NCBI GenBank assembly: GCA_003242735.1
Contig: QGVH01000020.1
Location: forward strand, 1-64,000
From: a bacterium
GTDB lineage: Bacteria; Gemmatimonadota; Gemmatimonadetes; Longimicrobiales; RSA9
DNA: 64,000 nucleotides
Direction: 5' to 3'
The position numbers were made by a program, and so were the translations under genes. Shown piece by piece: positions 9,045 to 17,896 of the stretch. Within the stretch, counting starts at the first letter, position 1. Each line of letters starts with the position of its first letter. The notes below the pieces were generated by a model. The model had not been told where the DNA came from, ran no database searches, and worked only from the letters and a program-made list of their open reading frames with translations.

Positions 9045-9964
9045 CCGTGCGGGCTGACGGCCGTCTGCGCTTCCGTGCTGCGGGCGGTCAGGCGCCTGGC
9101 CGCCTCCAGCGTGTTCCGGAGGAGCATGGTGATGGTCATGGGGCCGACGCCGCCCGGAACCGGCGTGATCGCTTCCGCGATCTCCGCGACCTCGTCGAAC
9201 GCCACATCGCCGACCACGCGGTAGCCCTTCTCGCTCGACGGATCCGCCACCCGGTTCACGCCGACGTCGATGACGATGGCGCCGGGCTTGACCATGTCGC
9301 GGCGGATCAGCTCCGCGCGGCCCGCCGCGGCGACGAGGATGTCCGCCTCACGCGTCACCGCCGCCAGGTCCGGCGTGCGGCTGTGGGCCACCGTGACGGT
9401 CGCGTCCCCGCCTCTGCCCGTCCGGAGCAGCAACAGCGCGAGCGGACGGCCGACGATGTTCGAGCGGCCGACGATGACGACGCGCTTGCCGGCGGGATCG
9501 TAGCCGTTGCGCAGGAGGAGCTCGACGATACCCGCCGGCGTACACGGCGCGAGCACCTCACGGTCGCCGGACGCGAGACGGCCCATGTTCATGGGGTGGA
9601 ACGCGTCCACGTCCTTCGCGGGGTCGATCCGCAGCAGGACCTCGTCGGTGCGGATCTGCTTGGGTAGCGGGAGCTGGACCAGGATGCCGTGGATCTCCGG
9701 GTCGACGTTCAGCCCGTCGATCACGCCGAGCAGCCGCTGGTGGGATGTGTCGCCCGGAAGCACGATGCTGCGCGAGTAGAAACCGGCGGCGTCCGCCGCG
9801 CGCCCCTTCATCCGGACGTAGATCTGACTCGCCGGATCGTCGCCCACCAGGATGGTGGCGAGGCCGGGGCGCACGCCGGTCTCTCGCTGGAAGCGCGCAG
9901 CCTCATCGGCGATCTCTGCGCGCATCGTGCTGCTCAGTTCGGTCCCGCTGAGGATCCTGGCCAT
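9041..9964 (-). CDS. folD: Bifunctional methylenetetrahydrofolate dehydrogenase/cyclohydrolase
   Basis: Interconverts 5,10-methylene- and 10-formyl-tetrahydrofolate. The 307 residues carry the active-site YVRMK (Tyr and Lys of the YxxxK motif, about residue 50), the LPLPKQI substrate segment, the Rossmann motif VIVGRSNIVGRPLA and the C-terminal PVPGGVGPMT. A GAGGGGGAAGA Shine-Dalgarno precedes the ATG. It lies 32 bases after rny. Confidence 0.96.
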   Translation of the reverse strand: MARILSGTELSSTMRAEIADEAARFQRETGVRPGLATILVGDDPASQIYVRMKGRAADAAGFYSRSIVLPGDTSHQRLLGVIDGLNVDPEIHGILVQLPLPKQIRTDEVLLRIDPAKDVDAFHPMNMGRLASGDREVLAPCTPAGIVELLLRNGYDPAGKRVVIVGRSNIVGRPLALLLLRTGRGGDATVTVAHSRTPDLAAVTREADILVAAAGRAELIRRDMVKPGAIVIDVGVNRVADPSSEKGYRVVGDVAFDEVAEIAEAITPVPGGVGPMTITMLLRNTLEAARRLTARSTEAQTAVSPHG

Positions 9965-9996
9965 TCTTCCCCCTCATCGACTGACGGCCGCGTGCC

Positions 9997-11562
9997 TCAA
10001 CGCGCGAAGTCCACCGCGCGGGTCTCCCGGATCACGACGACCTTGATCTGCCCCGGATACTGGAGCTCCTCCTCGAAACGCCGCGCGATGGCTTCACTCA
10101 AGCGGATCGCACCGGCATCGTCAATCATCTCGGGCTCCACCATGACCCGGACCTCGCGGCCTGCCTGGATCGCGAAGCAGCGCTCCACGCCCGGGAAGCT
10201 CTGCGCGATCTCCTCCAGCTTCTCGAGGCGCTTGACGTAGGTTTCGAACATCTCGCGGCGCGCACCCGGCCGCGAACCGCTGATCGCATCCGCCGCCGTG
10301 ACGAGGAACGTCTCCGGGTAACGGTGCGGCTCCTCGTCGTGGTGCGCGCGGATCGCATTCAGCACCTGGTCCGGCTCACCGTACTTCTTGCAGAGCTGGT
10401 AGCCGAGCTCGACGTGGGTGCCCTCGTGCTCGTGCGTGAGGCCCTTGCCGATGTCGTGCAGCAGGCCCATGCGCTTGGCCATCTGCACGTCCAGCCCCAT
10501 CTCCGCCGCCATGTTGCCGGCGAGGATGGCGACTTCCTTGGCGTGGAGGAGCTGGTTCTGCCCGTACGACGTGCGGAAGCGCAGACGGCCGAGCACCTTC
10601 ACGATCTCCGGGTGCACCCCGTGGATGCCCAGCGAGTAGAGGACCTCCTCGGCCGCCTGGATCATCATCTCCTCGACTTCCTTCCGGCTCTTCGCCACCA
10701 CCTCCTCGATCCGGCCCGGGTGGATCCGGCCGTCCGCGATCAGCTTCTCCAGGCTGATCCGGGCCGTCTCCCGGCGGATCGGGTCGAAGCCCGAGAGGAT
10801 CACCGCCTCGGGCGTGTCGTCGATGATGACATCGATGCCGGTGGCCTGCTCGAACGCGCGGATGTTGCGGCCCTCCCGCCCGATGATCCGGCCTTTCATC
10901 TCATCGGAGGGCAGGCTCACGACGGAGACCGTGCACTCGGCCGTGTGGTCGGCCGCGATGCGCTGGATCGCGAGGGCGATGATGTTGCGCGCCTCCCGCT
11001 CCGCTTCCCGGCGCGCGTTCTCCTTGATCTCGCGGATCATCTTCGACGCCTCGGCCCGCGCCTCTTCCTCCATGTCCTGCATGAGCTGGCGCTTGGCCTC
11101 TTCGGCGGTCATCCCCGCGAGCTGCTCGAGCCTGTGCCGCGCCTCCTTGGCGAGCTGCTCGTTCGCGGCCGCCTGCCGCTCGACGTCCGCGAGCCGGTCC
11201 TGGAGCTCGCGCTCCCGTTCCTCGAGCTCTTGCTCCTTCTCGTCGAGGATGTCGTACTTGCGGTCCAGGCTCGACTGGCGCTCTTCCAGTCGCCGCTCGA
11301 TCCGCTCGAGCTCTTCCCGGCGGCGGGCCTCCTCCCGCTCCCACTCCTGTTTGGCGCGGTAGGCGGCCTCCTTGCCCTCCAACTCGGCAGCCTTGCGGAT
11401 GCGCTCCGCGTCCTGCTCCGCTGCCCTCCGGATCCTCGCCGCCTCATCCTCGGCGCTGGCCTTGGCGCGCCTGAGTCGGAGACGTTCCGCCCACCAGCCC
11501 ACGAGCCAGCCGAGCGCGAGCGCCCCGACGGCAATGGCGCCGGTCACGATCAGGCTTTCCAT
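9997..11562 (-). CDS. rny: Ribonuclease Y
   Basis: Membrane-anchored endoribonuclease that starts mRNA decay. With the ATG at 11562 it is 521 residues, the family length. One N-terminal transmembrane helix ([19 protein letters not shown]) is followed by a long charged coiled coil (about 30-200), a KH domain ([13 protein letters not shown]) and an HD domain ([19 protein letters not shown]). GGAGAG lies six bases before the ATG. The frame is open far upstream, but that part overlaps zapA and is not protein-like. A terminator-like hairpin lies directly before the Shine-Dalgarno. Confidence 0.96.
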   Translation of the reverse strand: MESLIVTGAIAVGALALGWLVGWWAERLRLRRAKASAEDEAARIRRAAEQDAERIRKAAELEGKEAAYRAKQEWEREEARRREELERIERRLEERQSSLDRKYDILDEKEQELEERERELQDRLADVERQAAANEQLAKEARHRLEQLAGMTAEEAKRQLMQDMEEEARAEASKMIREIKENARREAEREARNIIALAIQRIAADHTAECTVSVVSLPSDEMKGRIIGREGRNIRAFEQATGIDVIIDDTPEAVILSGFDPIRRETARISLEKLIADGRIHPGRIEEVVAKSRKEVEEMMIQAAEEVLYSLGIHGVHPEIVKVLGRLRFRTSYGQNQLLHAKEVAILAGNMAAEMGLDVQMAKRMGLLHDIGKGLTHEHEGTHVELGYQLCKKYGEPDQVLNAIRAHHDEEPHRYPETFLVTAADAISGSRPGARREMFETYVKRLEKLEEIAQSFPGVERCFAIQAGREVRVMVEPEMIDDAGAIRLSEAIARRFEEELQYPGQIKVVVIRETRAVDFAR

Positions 11563-11572
11563 GTTCTCTCCG

Positions 11573-11598
11573 AAAACGGGCGCCCGCGGGGGCGCCCG
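11573..11598 (-). terminator. Intrinsic-terminator-like hairpin between zapA and rny
   Basis: On the minus strand a perfect 9-bp stem (CGGGCGCCC / GGGCGCCCG, 11590-11598 and 11577-11585) with a four-base loop is followed by G-free TTTT (11573-11576), then the rny Shine-Dalgarno. It may dampen read-through into rny or act as an attenuator. The U-run is short. Confidence 0.55.
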
Positions 11599-11627
11599 AG
11601 GTGGGCAAGTCCACTCGCTGCCAGCGC

Positions 11628-12011
11628 TTAGCCATCCTCGGCCGAGGCGCGGCCGGGCTCCGTGGCCCCTGGTGGGGAACCTAGGGCGTCCTCGCGAGGG
11701 GACGCAAGGTCCCCGGCCGGGACGGAGGCCTCGATGTCCGCCGTCAACCTCGCCGCCAGGCGGGCGATCTCCCGCCGGAGCGCCTCCGCCTCCGCCCGGG
11801 CCTGGAAGAGCTGGTCGCTCAGGGAGAGCGCAGCCAGGATCGCCGCTTTGTGGGCCTCCACCAGCGCCCCCTGCCGCATGACCTGGCTGACCGTCTGGTC
11901 CACGAGCGCCGCGCACCGACGCATGTACTCCGGCGCGGCCTCCGCGCGGATCGTGTACTCCTCTCCCGCAATCGTGACGGTGACCGTCGACTTCGTCGTG
12001 GACTGGTTCAC
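11628..12011 (-). CDS. zapA: Cell division protein ZapA
   Basis: Binds FtsZ and promotes Z-ring assembly. The 127 residues begin with [17 protein letters not shown], then a helix with [13 protein letters not shown], the ZapA fold, then a coiled coil (about 60-95) and a low-complexity tail rich in Ala, Pro and Ser. The start is GTG. ZapA genes next to pheT and rny are common in many phyla, which supports the call. Confidence 0.88.
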   Translation of the reverse strand: MNQSTTKSTVTVTIAGEEYTIRAEAAPEYMRRCAALVDQTVSQVMRQGALVEAHKAAILAALSLSDQLFQARAEAEALRREIARLAARLTADIEASVPAGDLASPREDALGSPPGATEPGRASAEDG

Positions 12012-12057
12012 GTGCGCGCCTCCGGTCGCGCGCGCCGGCCACGCCGCTCCGCCGGCT

Positions 12058-12345
12058 TCACCGACGATCGTCCTCCATGAACCGGAGCCGAGCGGCGATG
12101 CGGCTCACGCCGGCGCGCGCCTGTTCGATCCGCTCGCGCAGCGCCGCGTTCTCGGCTTCGAGCTCCGCGACCCGCTGGCGCAGCTCGAACGGATCCACGA
12201 CGCCGGCCGCGACCTCGCGGAGCGCCTTCTCCAGCTCGGCGACGCGCCGCTCAGCCGCCTCCGCGCGGCGCCGGCACGCGGCGTACTCATCCAGCAGCCG
12301 CCGAACGGCGAGTTCGAGGCGGTCCCATTCCGGCGGCACGCTCAC
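12058..12345 (-). CDS. Small coiled-coil protein, ZapB-like
   Basis: About 95 residues, almost wholly alpha-helical with heptads (RRVAELEKALREVA; RVAELEAENAALRERI). The position between pheT and zapA suggests a division role like ZapB, but no sequence motif proves it. I prefer the GTG at 12345 because it lies just past the pheT stop with AGGGG six bases upstream; a longer frame from 12384 would run into pheT. Another GTG at 12339 is possible. Confidence 0.7.
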   Translation of the reverse strand: MSVPPEWDRLELAVRRLLDEYAACRRRAEAAERRVAELEKALREVAAGVVDPFELRQRVAELEAENAALRERIEQARAGVSRIAARLRFMEDDRR

Positions 12346-12355
12346 TGGCGTGCCC

Positions 12356-14782
12356 CTAGGCCCGCCGCTCGATACCGAGCTCATCCTTCAGCCGCCTGAG
12401 GATGCGTTCCGTGGCCGTGTCCGCCTCGTCGTCCCTCAAGGTCCGATCCGGAGCACGGAAACGCAAGCGGAACGCGATGCTGCGGTGGCCGGCCGGGACG
12501 GCGCGCCCGCGGAAGACGTCGAAGGGGTGCACGTCTTCCAGGTACGCACCGCCGGCGCTGCGGATCACCGCCTCCACGCGGGCCGCCGGTACGTCGTCGG
12601 GGACGAGGAGCGCGATGTCCCGCTCCGTGGCGGGGTGGGTCGGCAGCGCCCGGAACTGCGGCATGGAGACCGCCGCCATGGCGGGATCGAGCCGCACCTC
12701 GAACGCCCAGATGGGGTCCGCCCACGCCGGCGCATCCACGGCGTCCTGCGCGATCCGGCCGCCGCCGCCGATCCTCCGCCCCTCCGCGTCGAACACCTGG
12801 AACGACAGTCCCGGGACGTACGGCCGCTCCACGGCCCCGTCCTCGGCCGGCCGCACCGCGTCGGGGCCCAGCCCCAGCGCCCGGGCCACCTCGGTGAGCA
12901 GCGCCTTGAGATCCCAGAGGTCGAACGGCTCGGCCTGGCCGCTCCAATGCGGAGGCGTCCGGGCGCCGCTCACCACCACCGCCAGGTGCGTCGCTTCGAT
13001 CGGGAGGTCGCCGGGGGTGGCGCCCGGCGCGAACACCGTGCCGATCTCGAACAGCCGGACGTGCCGCACTCCGCGGGCAAAGTTGTGCTCCACCCGGCGC
13101 AGCAGCCCCGGCACGAGGGCGCGGCGCAGCCGGCTCTCGGCCGACGAGAGGGGGAGGAGCAACGCGACGTCGCCCTCTCCCTCCGGCGCGAACGCGGCCG
13201 TCCGGGACTCGAGCAGGCCCCTCCCCACCAGCAGCGTGCGCAGCCGGTCCTCCAGCACCGAGAGCGGCGCCTCCGGCACGTTGCCGACCCGGAACGGCCG
13301 CAGCTCCGACGGGAACGCCTCGTAGCCGTGCCGGCGGGCCACCTCTTCGATGAGGTCGATCTCCCGGGTGACGTCGTAGACCCGATAGCCCGGCACTTCG
13401 AAGCGCAGGGCGCCATCCCCGGCGCCGACCCGCTCGAACCCGAGCGGCTCCAGGTACCCGGCCACCGTCGCGGCGTCGAACCGCTCGCCCAACACGAGGG
13501 AGACCCGCTCCGGCCGGACCGACACCACCAGGGGCGCACGCGGCTCGGGGTAGATGTCCACCGCATCCCGCTCCACGGTCCCGCCCGCCACCGCGACGAT
13601 CAACGCCAGCGCGCGCCGCGCCGCCCGCTCCAGCCCGTCCGGGTCCACACCGCGCTCGTAGCGGAAGCTGGCGTCCGTGGAGAGCCCCAGCGCGCGCCGG
13701 GCCCTGCGGATCGCCTTCGGGTCGAAGAGCGCGCACTCGAGGAAGACGTTCGTCGTCGACTCCGTCACCTCGGAGTCCTCGCCGCCCATCACGCCCGCCA
13801 CCGCCACCGGGCGCTCGGCATCGGCGATGACGACCATGTCCTCGTGGAGCACGCGACGCTGCCCGTCCAGCGTCACGATGGTCTCACCCGCCGCCGCGCG
13901 ACGCGCCACGATCCGCGGCCCCGCCAGCCGGTCCAGGTCGAAGGCGTGCAGCGGCTGGCCCAGCTCGTACAGGACGTAGTTCGTGGCGTCCACCACGTTG
14001 TTCACCGGCCGCAGCCCCACCGCCCGCAGCCGCGCCGCCAGCCAGGCCGGCGAGGGACCCACCTTCACCCCCCGGATCACCGCGCCAATGTAGCGCAGGC
14101 AGCCCCGGGGATCCTCGATGGCCACGGCCACACCGCCGGCCCGCCCCTCCTCCGCGACCCGCTCGAACACCACGTCTTCGAAGAGCCCCGGCCCTTCCAA
14201 CCCCGGCAGCGGGCCCAGCCGGATCCCGGCCACGCCGCCCGGCGCCAGCTCCCGGGCCACGCCGATGTGGGACAGCAGGTCCGGCCGGTTCGGCGTCACG
14301 TCCACCTCGAGCCGCACATCGTCCAGCCCCGCCGCCACCCGGAACGGCTCGCCGGGCGTGTAGGTGCCGTGCAGCTCAAGCAAGCCACTGTGGTCGCGAC
14401 CAAGACCCAACTCCCTCTCACTACACAACATCCCCTCACTCACTTCACCCCGGATCTTGGCCTTCTTGATCCGTACGCCGCCGGGCAGCGCCGCGCCCAC
14501 CGGCGCGAACGGGTAGTACGCCCCCGCCCGCACGTTCGGCGCGCCGCACACCACCTGGAGCCGGCCGCCGCCCGCCTCGACCTCGCACAGCGACAGCCGG
14601 TCCGCGTTCGGGTGCTTGCGCACCGACTCCACACGGGCCACCACGATGTCTTCCAGGCCGGCACCCAGCGGCACGACCGCATCCACGGGTGCGCCGTACG
14701 TGGCCAGCCGGGCGGCGATCCCCTCGGGCGTGTCCTCCAGTCCCGGCGCCAGGTCCCTCAACCACCGGTAGCTGATGTTCAT
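12356..14782 (-). CDS. pheT: Phenylalanyl-tRNA synthetase beta chain
   Basis: An 808-residue subunit with the N-terminal EMAP/OB-like tRNA-binding domain (about 40-150), B3/B4 editing domain, B5 domains, and the C-terminal anticodon-binding ferredoxin-like domain (FDVFRGRAVPAGHRSIAFRL). It pairs with PheS to charge tRNA-Phe and edits Tyr mischarging. Seven bases separate it from pheS. Confidence 0.97.
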   Translation of the reverse strand: MNISYRWLRDLAPGLEDTPEGIAARLATYGAPVDAVVPLGAGLEDIVVARVESVRKHPNADRLSLCEVEAGGGRLQVVCGAPNVRAGAYYPFAPVGAALPGGVRIKKAKIRGEVSEGMLCSERELGLGRDHSGLLELHGTYTPGEPFRVAAGLDDVRLEVDVTPNRPDLLSHIGVARELAPGGVAGIRLGPLPGLEGPGLFEDVVFERVAEEGRAGGVAVAIEDPRGCLRYIGAVIRGVKVGPSPAWLAARLRAVGLRPVNNVVDATNYVLYELGQPLHAFDLDRLAGPRIVARRAAAGETIVTLDGQRRVLHEDMVVIADAERPVAVAGVMGGEDSEVTESTTNVFLECALFDPKAIRRARRALGLSTDASFRYERGVDPDGLERAARRALALIVAVAGGTVERDAVDIYPEPRAPLVVSVRPERVSLVLGERFDAATVAGYLEPLGFERVGAGDGALRFEVPGYRVYDVTREIDLIEEVARRHGYEAFPSELRPFRVGNVPEAPLSVLEDRLRTLLVGRGLLESRTAAFAPEGEGDVALLLPLSSAESRLRRALVPGLLRRVEHNFARGVRHVRLFEIGTVFAPGATPGDLPIEATHLAVVVSGARTPPHWSGQAEPFDLWDLKALLTEVARALGLGPDAVRPAEDGAVERPYVPGLSFQVFDAEGRRIGGGGRIAQDAVDAPAWADPIWAFEVRLDPAMAAVSMPQFRALPTHPATERDIALLVPDDVPAARVEAVIRSAGGAYLEDVHPFDVFRGRAVPAGHRSIAFRLRFRAPDRTLRDDEADTATERILRRLKDELGIERRA

Positions 14783-14789
14783 CGGCCGA

Positions 14790-15815
14790 TCAGGCGAACT
14801 GCTCCAGGAATCTCACATCCGACTCGTAGAGCAGCCGGATGTCCGGGATGCCGTAGCGCAGCATGGCGATCCGGGCCGGCCCCATGCCGAAGGCGAACCC
14901 CGTGTACCGTTCCGGGTCGTAGCCCACGCTCTCGAACACCGCCGGATCCACCATCCCGGCGCCCATGATCTCCAGCCAGCCCGTCCCCTTGCACGTCGAG
15001 CAGCCGCGGCCGCCGCAGATCGTGCAGCTCACGTCCACCTCGGCGCTCGGCTCGGTGAACGGAAAGAACGACGGGCGGAAACGCACCTTCGTCTCGGGGC
15101 CGAACATCCGGCGCGCGAACTCCGCCACGGTCGCGCGCAGGTCCACGAAGCTGATCCCCTCGTCCACCACCAGCCCCTCGATCTGCTCGAACGCCGGGGC
15201 GTGGGACGGGTCGAACGGGTCCCGCCGGTAGCACATCCCCGGCGCCACGATCCGGATCGGCGGCCGGTAGGCCTGCATGGTCCGGATCTGCACCGGCGAG
15301 GTGTGGCTGCGCAGGAGGATGCCGTCGCCCAGGTAGAAGGTGTCGTGCATGTCCGCCGCCGGGTGGTCCAGCGGCGTGTTGAGCGCGATGAAGTTGTACC
15401 AGTCCGTCTCCGCCTCGGGGCCCCGGACGCGGACGAAGCCCAGCGAGCCGAGCACGGCGCAGACGTCGTCAATGACCTGCGTGACCGGATGGCGCGCCCC
15501 GACCCACGCGGCCCTCGCGGGGAGCGTGAGGTCTTCCTTGACGACTTCTCTCGCCGTAGAGAGTTCCGCGGCGCGCGCCTCGAGCAGTTCCGTGATCGCG
15601 GCCTTGACGCGGTTCGCCGCCGCGCCGACCCGGGGCCGCTCTTCTGCATCCAGCTCCCCGAGCCGCCGCAGGACGGCCGTGAGCCGCCCTTCCTTGCGGC
15701 CCAGCCACTGGACGCGGGCCTGCTCCAGCGCCTCCGGGGAGGCGGCGTTCCGGATCGCGTCGAGGGCTTCCTTCTCGATCCGCTCGAGCTCGAGGAGGAG
15801 ATCGTGTTGCGACAT
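14790..15815 (-). CDS. pheS: Phenylalanyl-tRNA synthetase alpha chain
   Basis: Class II synthetase subunit of about 341 residues. An N-terminal coiled coil (about 1-85) is followed by the catalytic core with HPAADMHDTFYL, RTHT-like LLRSHTSPVQIRTM (motif 2 region), FEQIEGLVVDEGISF and the motif 3 stretch FAFGMGPARIAMLRYGI. I use the ATG at 15815; a GTG four codons earlier (15827) is also possible. It is preceded by trkA at 26 bases. Confidence 0.96.
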   Translation of the reverse strand: MSQHDLLLELERIEKEALDAIRNAASPEALEQARVQWLGRKEGRLTAVLRRLGELDAEERPRVGAAANRVKAAITELLEARAAELSTAREVVKEDLTLPARAAWVGARHPVTQVIDDVCAVLGSLGFVRVRGPEAETDWYNFIALNTPLDHPAADMHDTFYLGDGILLRSHTSPVQIRTMQAYRPPIRIVAPGMCYRRDPFDPSHAPAFEQIEGLVVDEGISFVDLRATVAEFARRMFGPETKVRFRPSFFPFTEPSAEVDVSCTICGGRGCSTCKGTGWLEIMGAGMVDPAVFESVGYDPERYTGFAFGMGPARIAMLRYGIPDIRLLYESDVRFLEQFA

Positions 15816-15841
15816 CGTTTCTTCCACTCACGACGGGGCGC

Positions 15842-16531
15842 TCACGCGCCGCTCCGCGAGAGACGTTCCAGGTCGCTGTTCAGGCCCGCGACCAGCACAC
15901 GGTCGCCGGGGCCGAAGACGAAATCGGGCGGCGGGGAGACGAGGACCTGACCCGGAGTGCCGGGCTCCGGGCCCGGCCGGCGGACGGCGACGACGGTGAC
16001 GCCGAAGCGGCGCCGGAGCTCTGCTTCGGCGAGGGAGCGTCCCAACAGGACGTCGGGCACGGCGATCTCGGCGACGGAGGCGTCGGGGCCCAGCTCGGTG
16101 AGGGCGCCCAGCGCGAAGCCCGCCGCGACCTGTCGTGCGACGCGCTGCCCCATGTCCCGCTCGGGAAACAGGATCTCCTCCACGCCGAGACGCGTCAGGA
16201 CACGGGCTTGCTGCGTGGAGTTGACCTTGGCGATGATGCGGCGGACGCCCAGCTCCCGCAGCGCCAGGGTGCAGAGGATGGAGGCGTCGAGGTCGCCGAT
16301 GGTGTTGAAGACCACCTCGTAGCGATCAATGTGGAGCGCCCGGAGGGCGTCCCGGTCGGTCGCGTCGGCCTGGACCGCCTCGGCGACCTCCGAACCGACG
16401 GCCTCGACCGCGGCCAGATCACGGTCCACGGCGAGGACGCGATGGCCCAGCTCTGCCAGGGTGCGGGCGATCGCGTTGCCGAAGAGGCCGAGACCGAGGA
16501 TCGCGTAGCCCTCAGGGCGCGCCACAGCCAC
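15842..16531 (-). CDS. trkA: TrkA/KtrA-type potassium channel regulatory subunit
   Basis: A cytosolic NAD(H)-binding regulator of K+ uptake. The 229 residues start with an RCK_N Rossmann domain (AILGLGLFGNAIARTLAELG; the acidic residue after the second strand is in AVDRD) and end with an RCK_C domain (about 140-225). The membrane partner (TrkH/KtrB) is not in the window. It starts at GTG, 16531 or 16525. Its place between rplT and pheS is a little unusual, since in many genomes pheS follows rplT directly. Confidence 0.88.
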   Translation of the reverse strand: MAVARPEGYAILGLGLFGNAIARTLAELGHRVLAVDRDLAAVEAVGSEVAEAVQADATDRDALRALHIDRYEVVFNTIGDLDASILCTLALRELGVRRIIAKVNSTQQARVLTRLGVEEILFPERDMGQRVARQVAAGFALGALTELGPDASVAEIAVPDVLLGRSLAEAELRRRFGVTVVAVRRPGPEPGTPGQVLVSPPPDFVFGPGDRVLVAGLNSDLERLSRSGA

Positions 16532-16561
16532 ACCGGGCGGCCCGCGCCGACCCGCCCCGCC

Positions 16562-16924
16562 TCAGCCGAGGTGTGCCTTGGCCTGGCGGACCAGCTCGCC
16601 GAACGCCGCCGGGTCGCGCACCGCGAGGTCGGCCAGCACCTTCCGGTTCACCTCGATCCCGGCGTGCTTGAGGCCGTTCATGAAGCGCGAGTAGTTGAGG
16701 CCCTCGTCGTGCGCGCGCACGGCCGCGTTGATGCGGGTGATCCAGAGCCTGCGGAACTGCCGCTTGCGCTGCTTGCGGTCGCGGTAGGAGTAGGCCCAGC
16801 CACGCTCGACCGCGTTCTTCGCGATCCTCCACAGCTTGGAACGGGCCCCCCAGTACCCCTTGGCTGCCTTGAGATACCGCTTCTTCTTGCGGTGGCGGGC
16901 CACCGCGTTCGTGCTCCGTGCCAT
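16562..16924 (-). CDS. rplT: 50S ribosomal protein L20
   Basis: The 120-residue basic protein has the family signature ([20 protein letters not shown], then [20 protein letters not shown]). A strong GGGGAGGTGAGG Shine-Dalgarno precedes the ATG. It is the last gene of the infC-rpmI-rplT set; in several bacteria L20 represses this operon by binding its leader RNA, which matters for the structured leader at 17.7-17.86 kb. Confidence 0.97.
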   Translation of the reverse strand: MARSTNAVARHRKKKRYLKAAKGYWGARSKLWRIAKNAVERGWAYSYRDRKQRKRQFRRLWITRINAAVRAHDEGLNYSRFMNGLKHAGIEVNRKVLADLAVRDPAAFGELVRQAKAHLG

Positions 16925-16927
16925 GCC

Positions 16928-17122
16928 TCACCTCCCCAGCAACCGCTTGACCCGACCCTTGTCCGCCTTGGAGACGAGCGTGGGCTGCGTCAGCCGCCGC
17001 TTCCGCTTGGACGGCTTCTTGGTCAGGATATGGCTCTTGTTCGCGTGACGACGGCGGATCTTCCCGCTCCCGGTCAGCCGGAAGCGCTTCACCGCGCTCT
17101 TGTTCGTCTTCTGCTTGGGCAT
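16928..17122 (-). CDS. rpmI: 50S ribosomal protein L35
   Basis: A 64-residue, very basic protein ([34 protein letters not shown]), full length for L35. It is three bases upstream of rplT and 43 bases downstream of infC. Confidence 0.97.
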   Translation of the reverse strand: MPKQKTNKSAVKRFRLTGSGKIRRRHANKSHILTKKPSKRKRRLTQPTLVSKADKGRVKRLLGR

Positions 17123-17165
17123 CGTTCCCTCCCGGAACCCCTCGACCCACCGGCCGCCGCTCGGA

Positions 17166-17681
17166 TCAGCGCCGCGGGGCCAGGATCATCGTCATGTTCC
17201 GGCCCTCGAGGAGCGGCTCCGACTCGACGCGGCCGACATCCTCCAGGGCCTTGGCCACGCGGACCAGCACGTCCCGCCCGATCTCCGGGTGGGCCACCTG
17301 CCGTCCGCGGAACATCATGGTCGCCTTGACCTTGTTGCCCTCCTCAAGGAAGCGGCGCGCGTGGCGGATCTTGAACTCGAAGTCGTGCTCGTCGATGCCG
17401 GGCCGGAACTTGACTTCCTTGATCTGGATCTGGTGCTGCTTCTTCCGCGCCTCGCGGGCCTTGCGGGCCTGCTCGTACTTGTACTTGCCGTAGTCCATGA
17501 TCCGGACCACCGGCGGCCGCGCGTTCGGCGCCACCTCCACCAGATCGAGACCCTGGCTCTCGGCGACGGCGAGCGCTTCGTCAACCGACATGATGCCGAG
17601 CTGGACGCCATCGGCACCGATGACCCGGACCGGGCTGATCCGGATCTGTCGGTTCACGCGGACTTTCTTCTCGGTCGCGAT
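17166..17681 (-). CDS. infC: Translation initiation factor IF-3, ATC start
   Basis: The N-terminal domain ([19 protein letters not shown]) and linker ([18 protein letters not shown]) and the C-terminal domain ending in [17 protein letters not shown] are clear. No ATG, GTG or TTG sits at the right place. The ATC at 17681, four bases after AGAGGAGG, gives [12 protein letters not shown] and a 171-residue product of normal size. Rare AUU/AUC/AUA starts are the known basis of IF3 self-regulation, because IF3 discriminates against them. The frame is open to 17861, but that part is the leader. Confidence 0.93.
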   Translation of the reverse strand: MATEKKVRVNRQIRISPVRVIGADGVQLGIMSVDEALAVAESQGLDLVEVAPNARPPVVRIMDYGKYKYEQARKAREARKKQHQIQIKEVKFRPGIDEHDFEFKIRHARRFLEEGNKVKATMMFRGRQVAHPEIGRDVLVRVAKALEDVGRVESEPLLEGRNMTMILAPRR

Positions 17682-17861
17682 TGTTCCTCCTCTCCGAGTG
17701 GCGAACAAAAAAGGACCCGCGCCGACGGGTCCATTCCAGCACCGAGCCCTCCAGCCAGCCGATGCTGGCCAGAGGCGCTCGCTCCTGAACCCGGCGGTGC
17801 CGCGCATGCGGACCGAAGGGTGGGGAGGCTGGATGGCCCTCCCGCTTCCCGTTTTGGACAA
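17682..17861 (-). promoter_or_regulatory. Structured infC leader with possible attenuator
   Basis: About 180 bases of transcript precede infC. A long hairpin (17743-17781: 5 bp, a bulge, 4 bp, a UG/UG internal loop, 6 bp, tetraloop AUCG) is followed by an intrinsic terminator (17707-17732) that ends about 26 bases before the start codon. This hairpin-terminator arrangement resembles the L20-type leaders of infC operons in Firmicutes, but I cannot show homology to that family. Confidence 0.6.
17707..17732 (-). terminator. Intrinsic terminator in the infC leader
   Basis: Read on the minus strand, a perfect 7-bp stem GGACCCG/CGGGTCC with a six-base loop is followed at once by TTTTTT. It lies between the infC promoter and its Shine-Dalgarno, so it can only act on the infC message or on thrS read-through. 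Confidence 0.8.
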
Positions 17862-17867
17862 CGCGCA

Positions 17868-17896
17868 ATATTACGTGCCTGCGCGCGCGATGTCAA
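17868..17896 (-). promoter_or_regulatory. infC promoter
   Basis: TTGACA (17891-17896), a 17-base spacer and TAATAT (17868-17873): a near-consensus sigma70-type promoter. The -35 contains the thrS stop codon, so infC has its own promoter directly at the thrS end. Confidence 0.85.
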
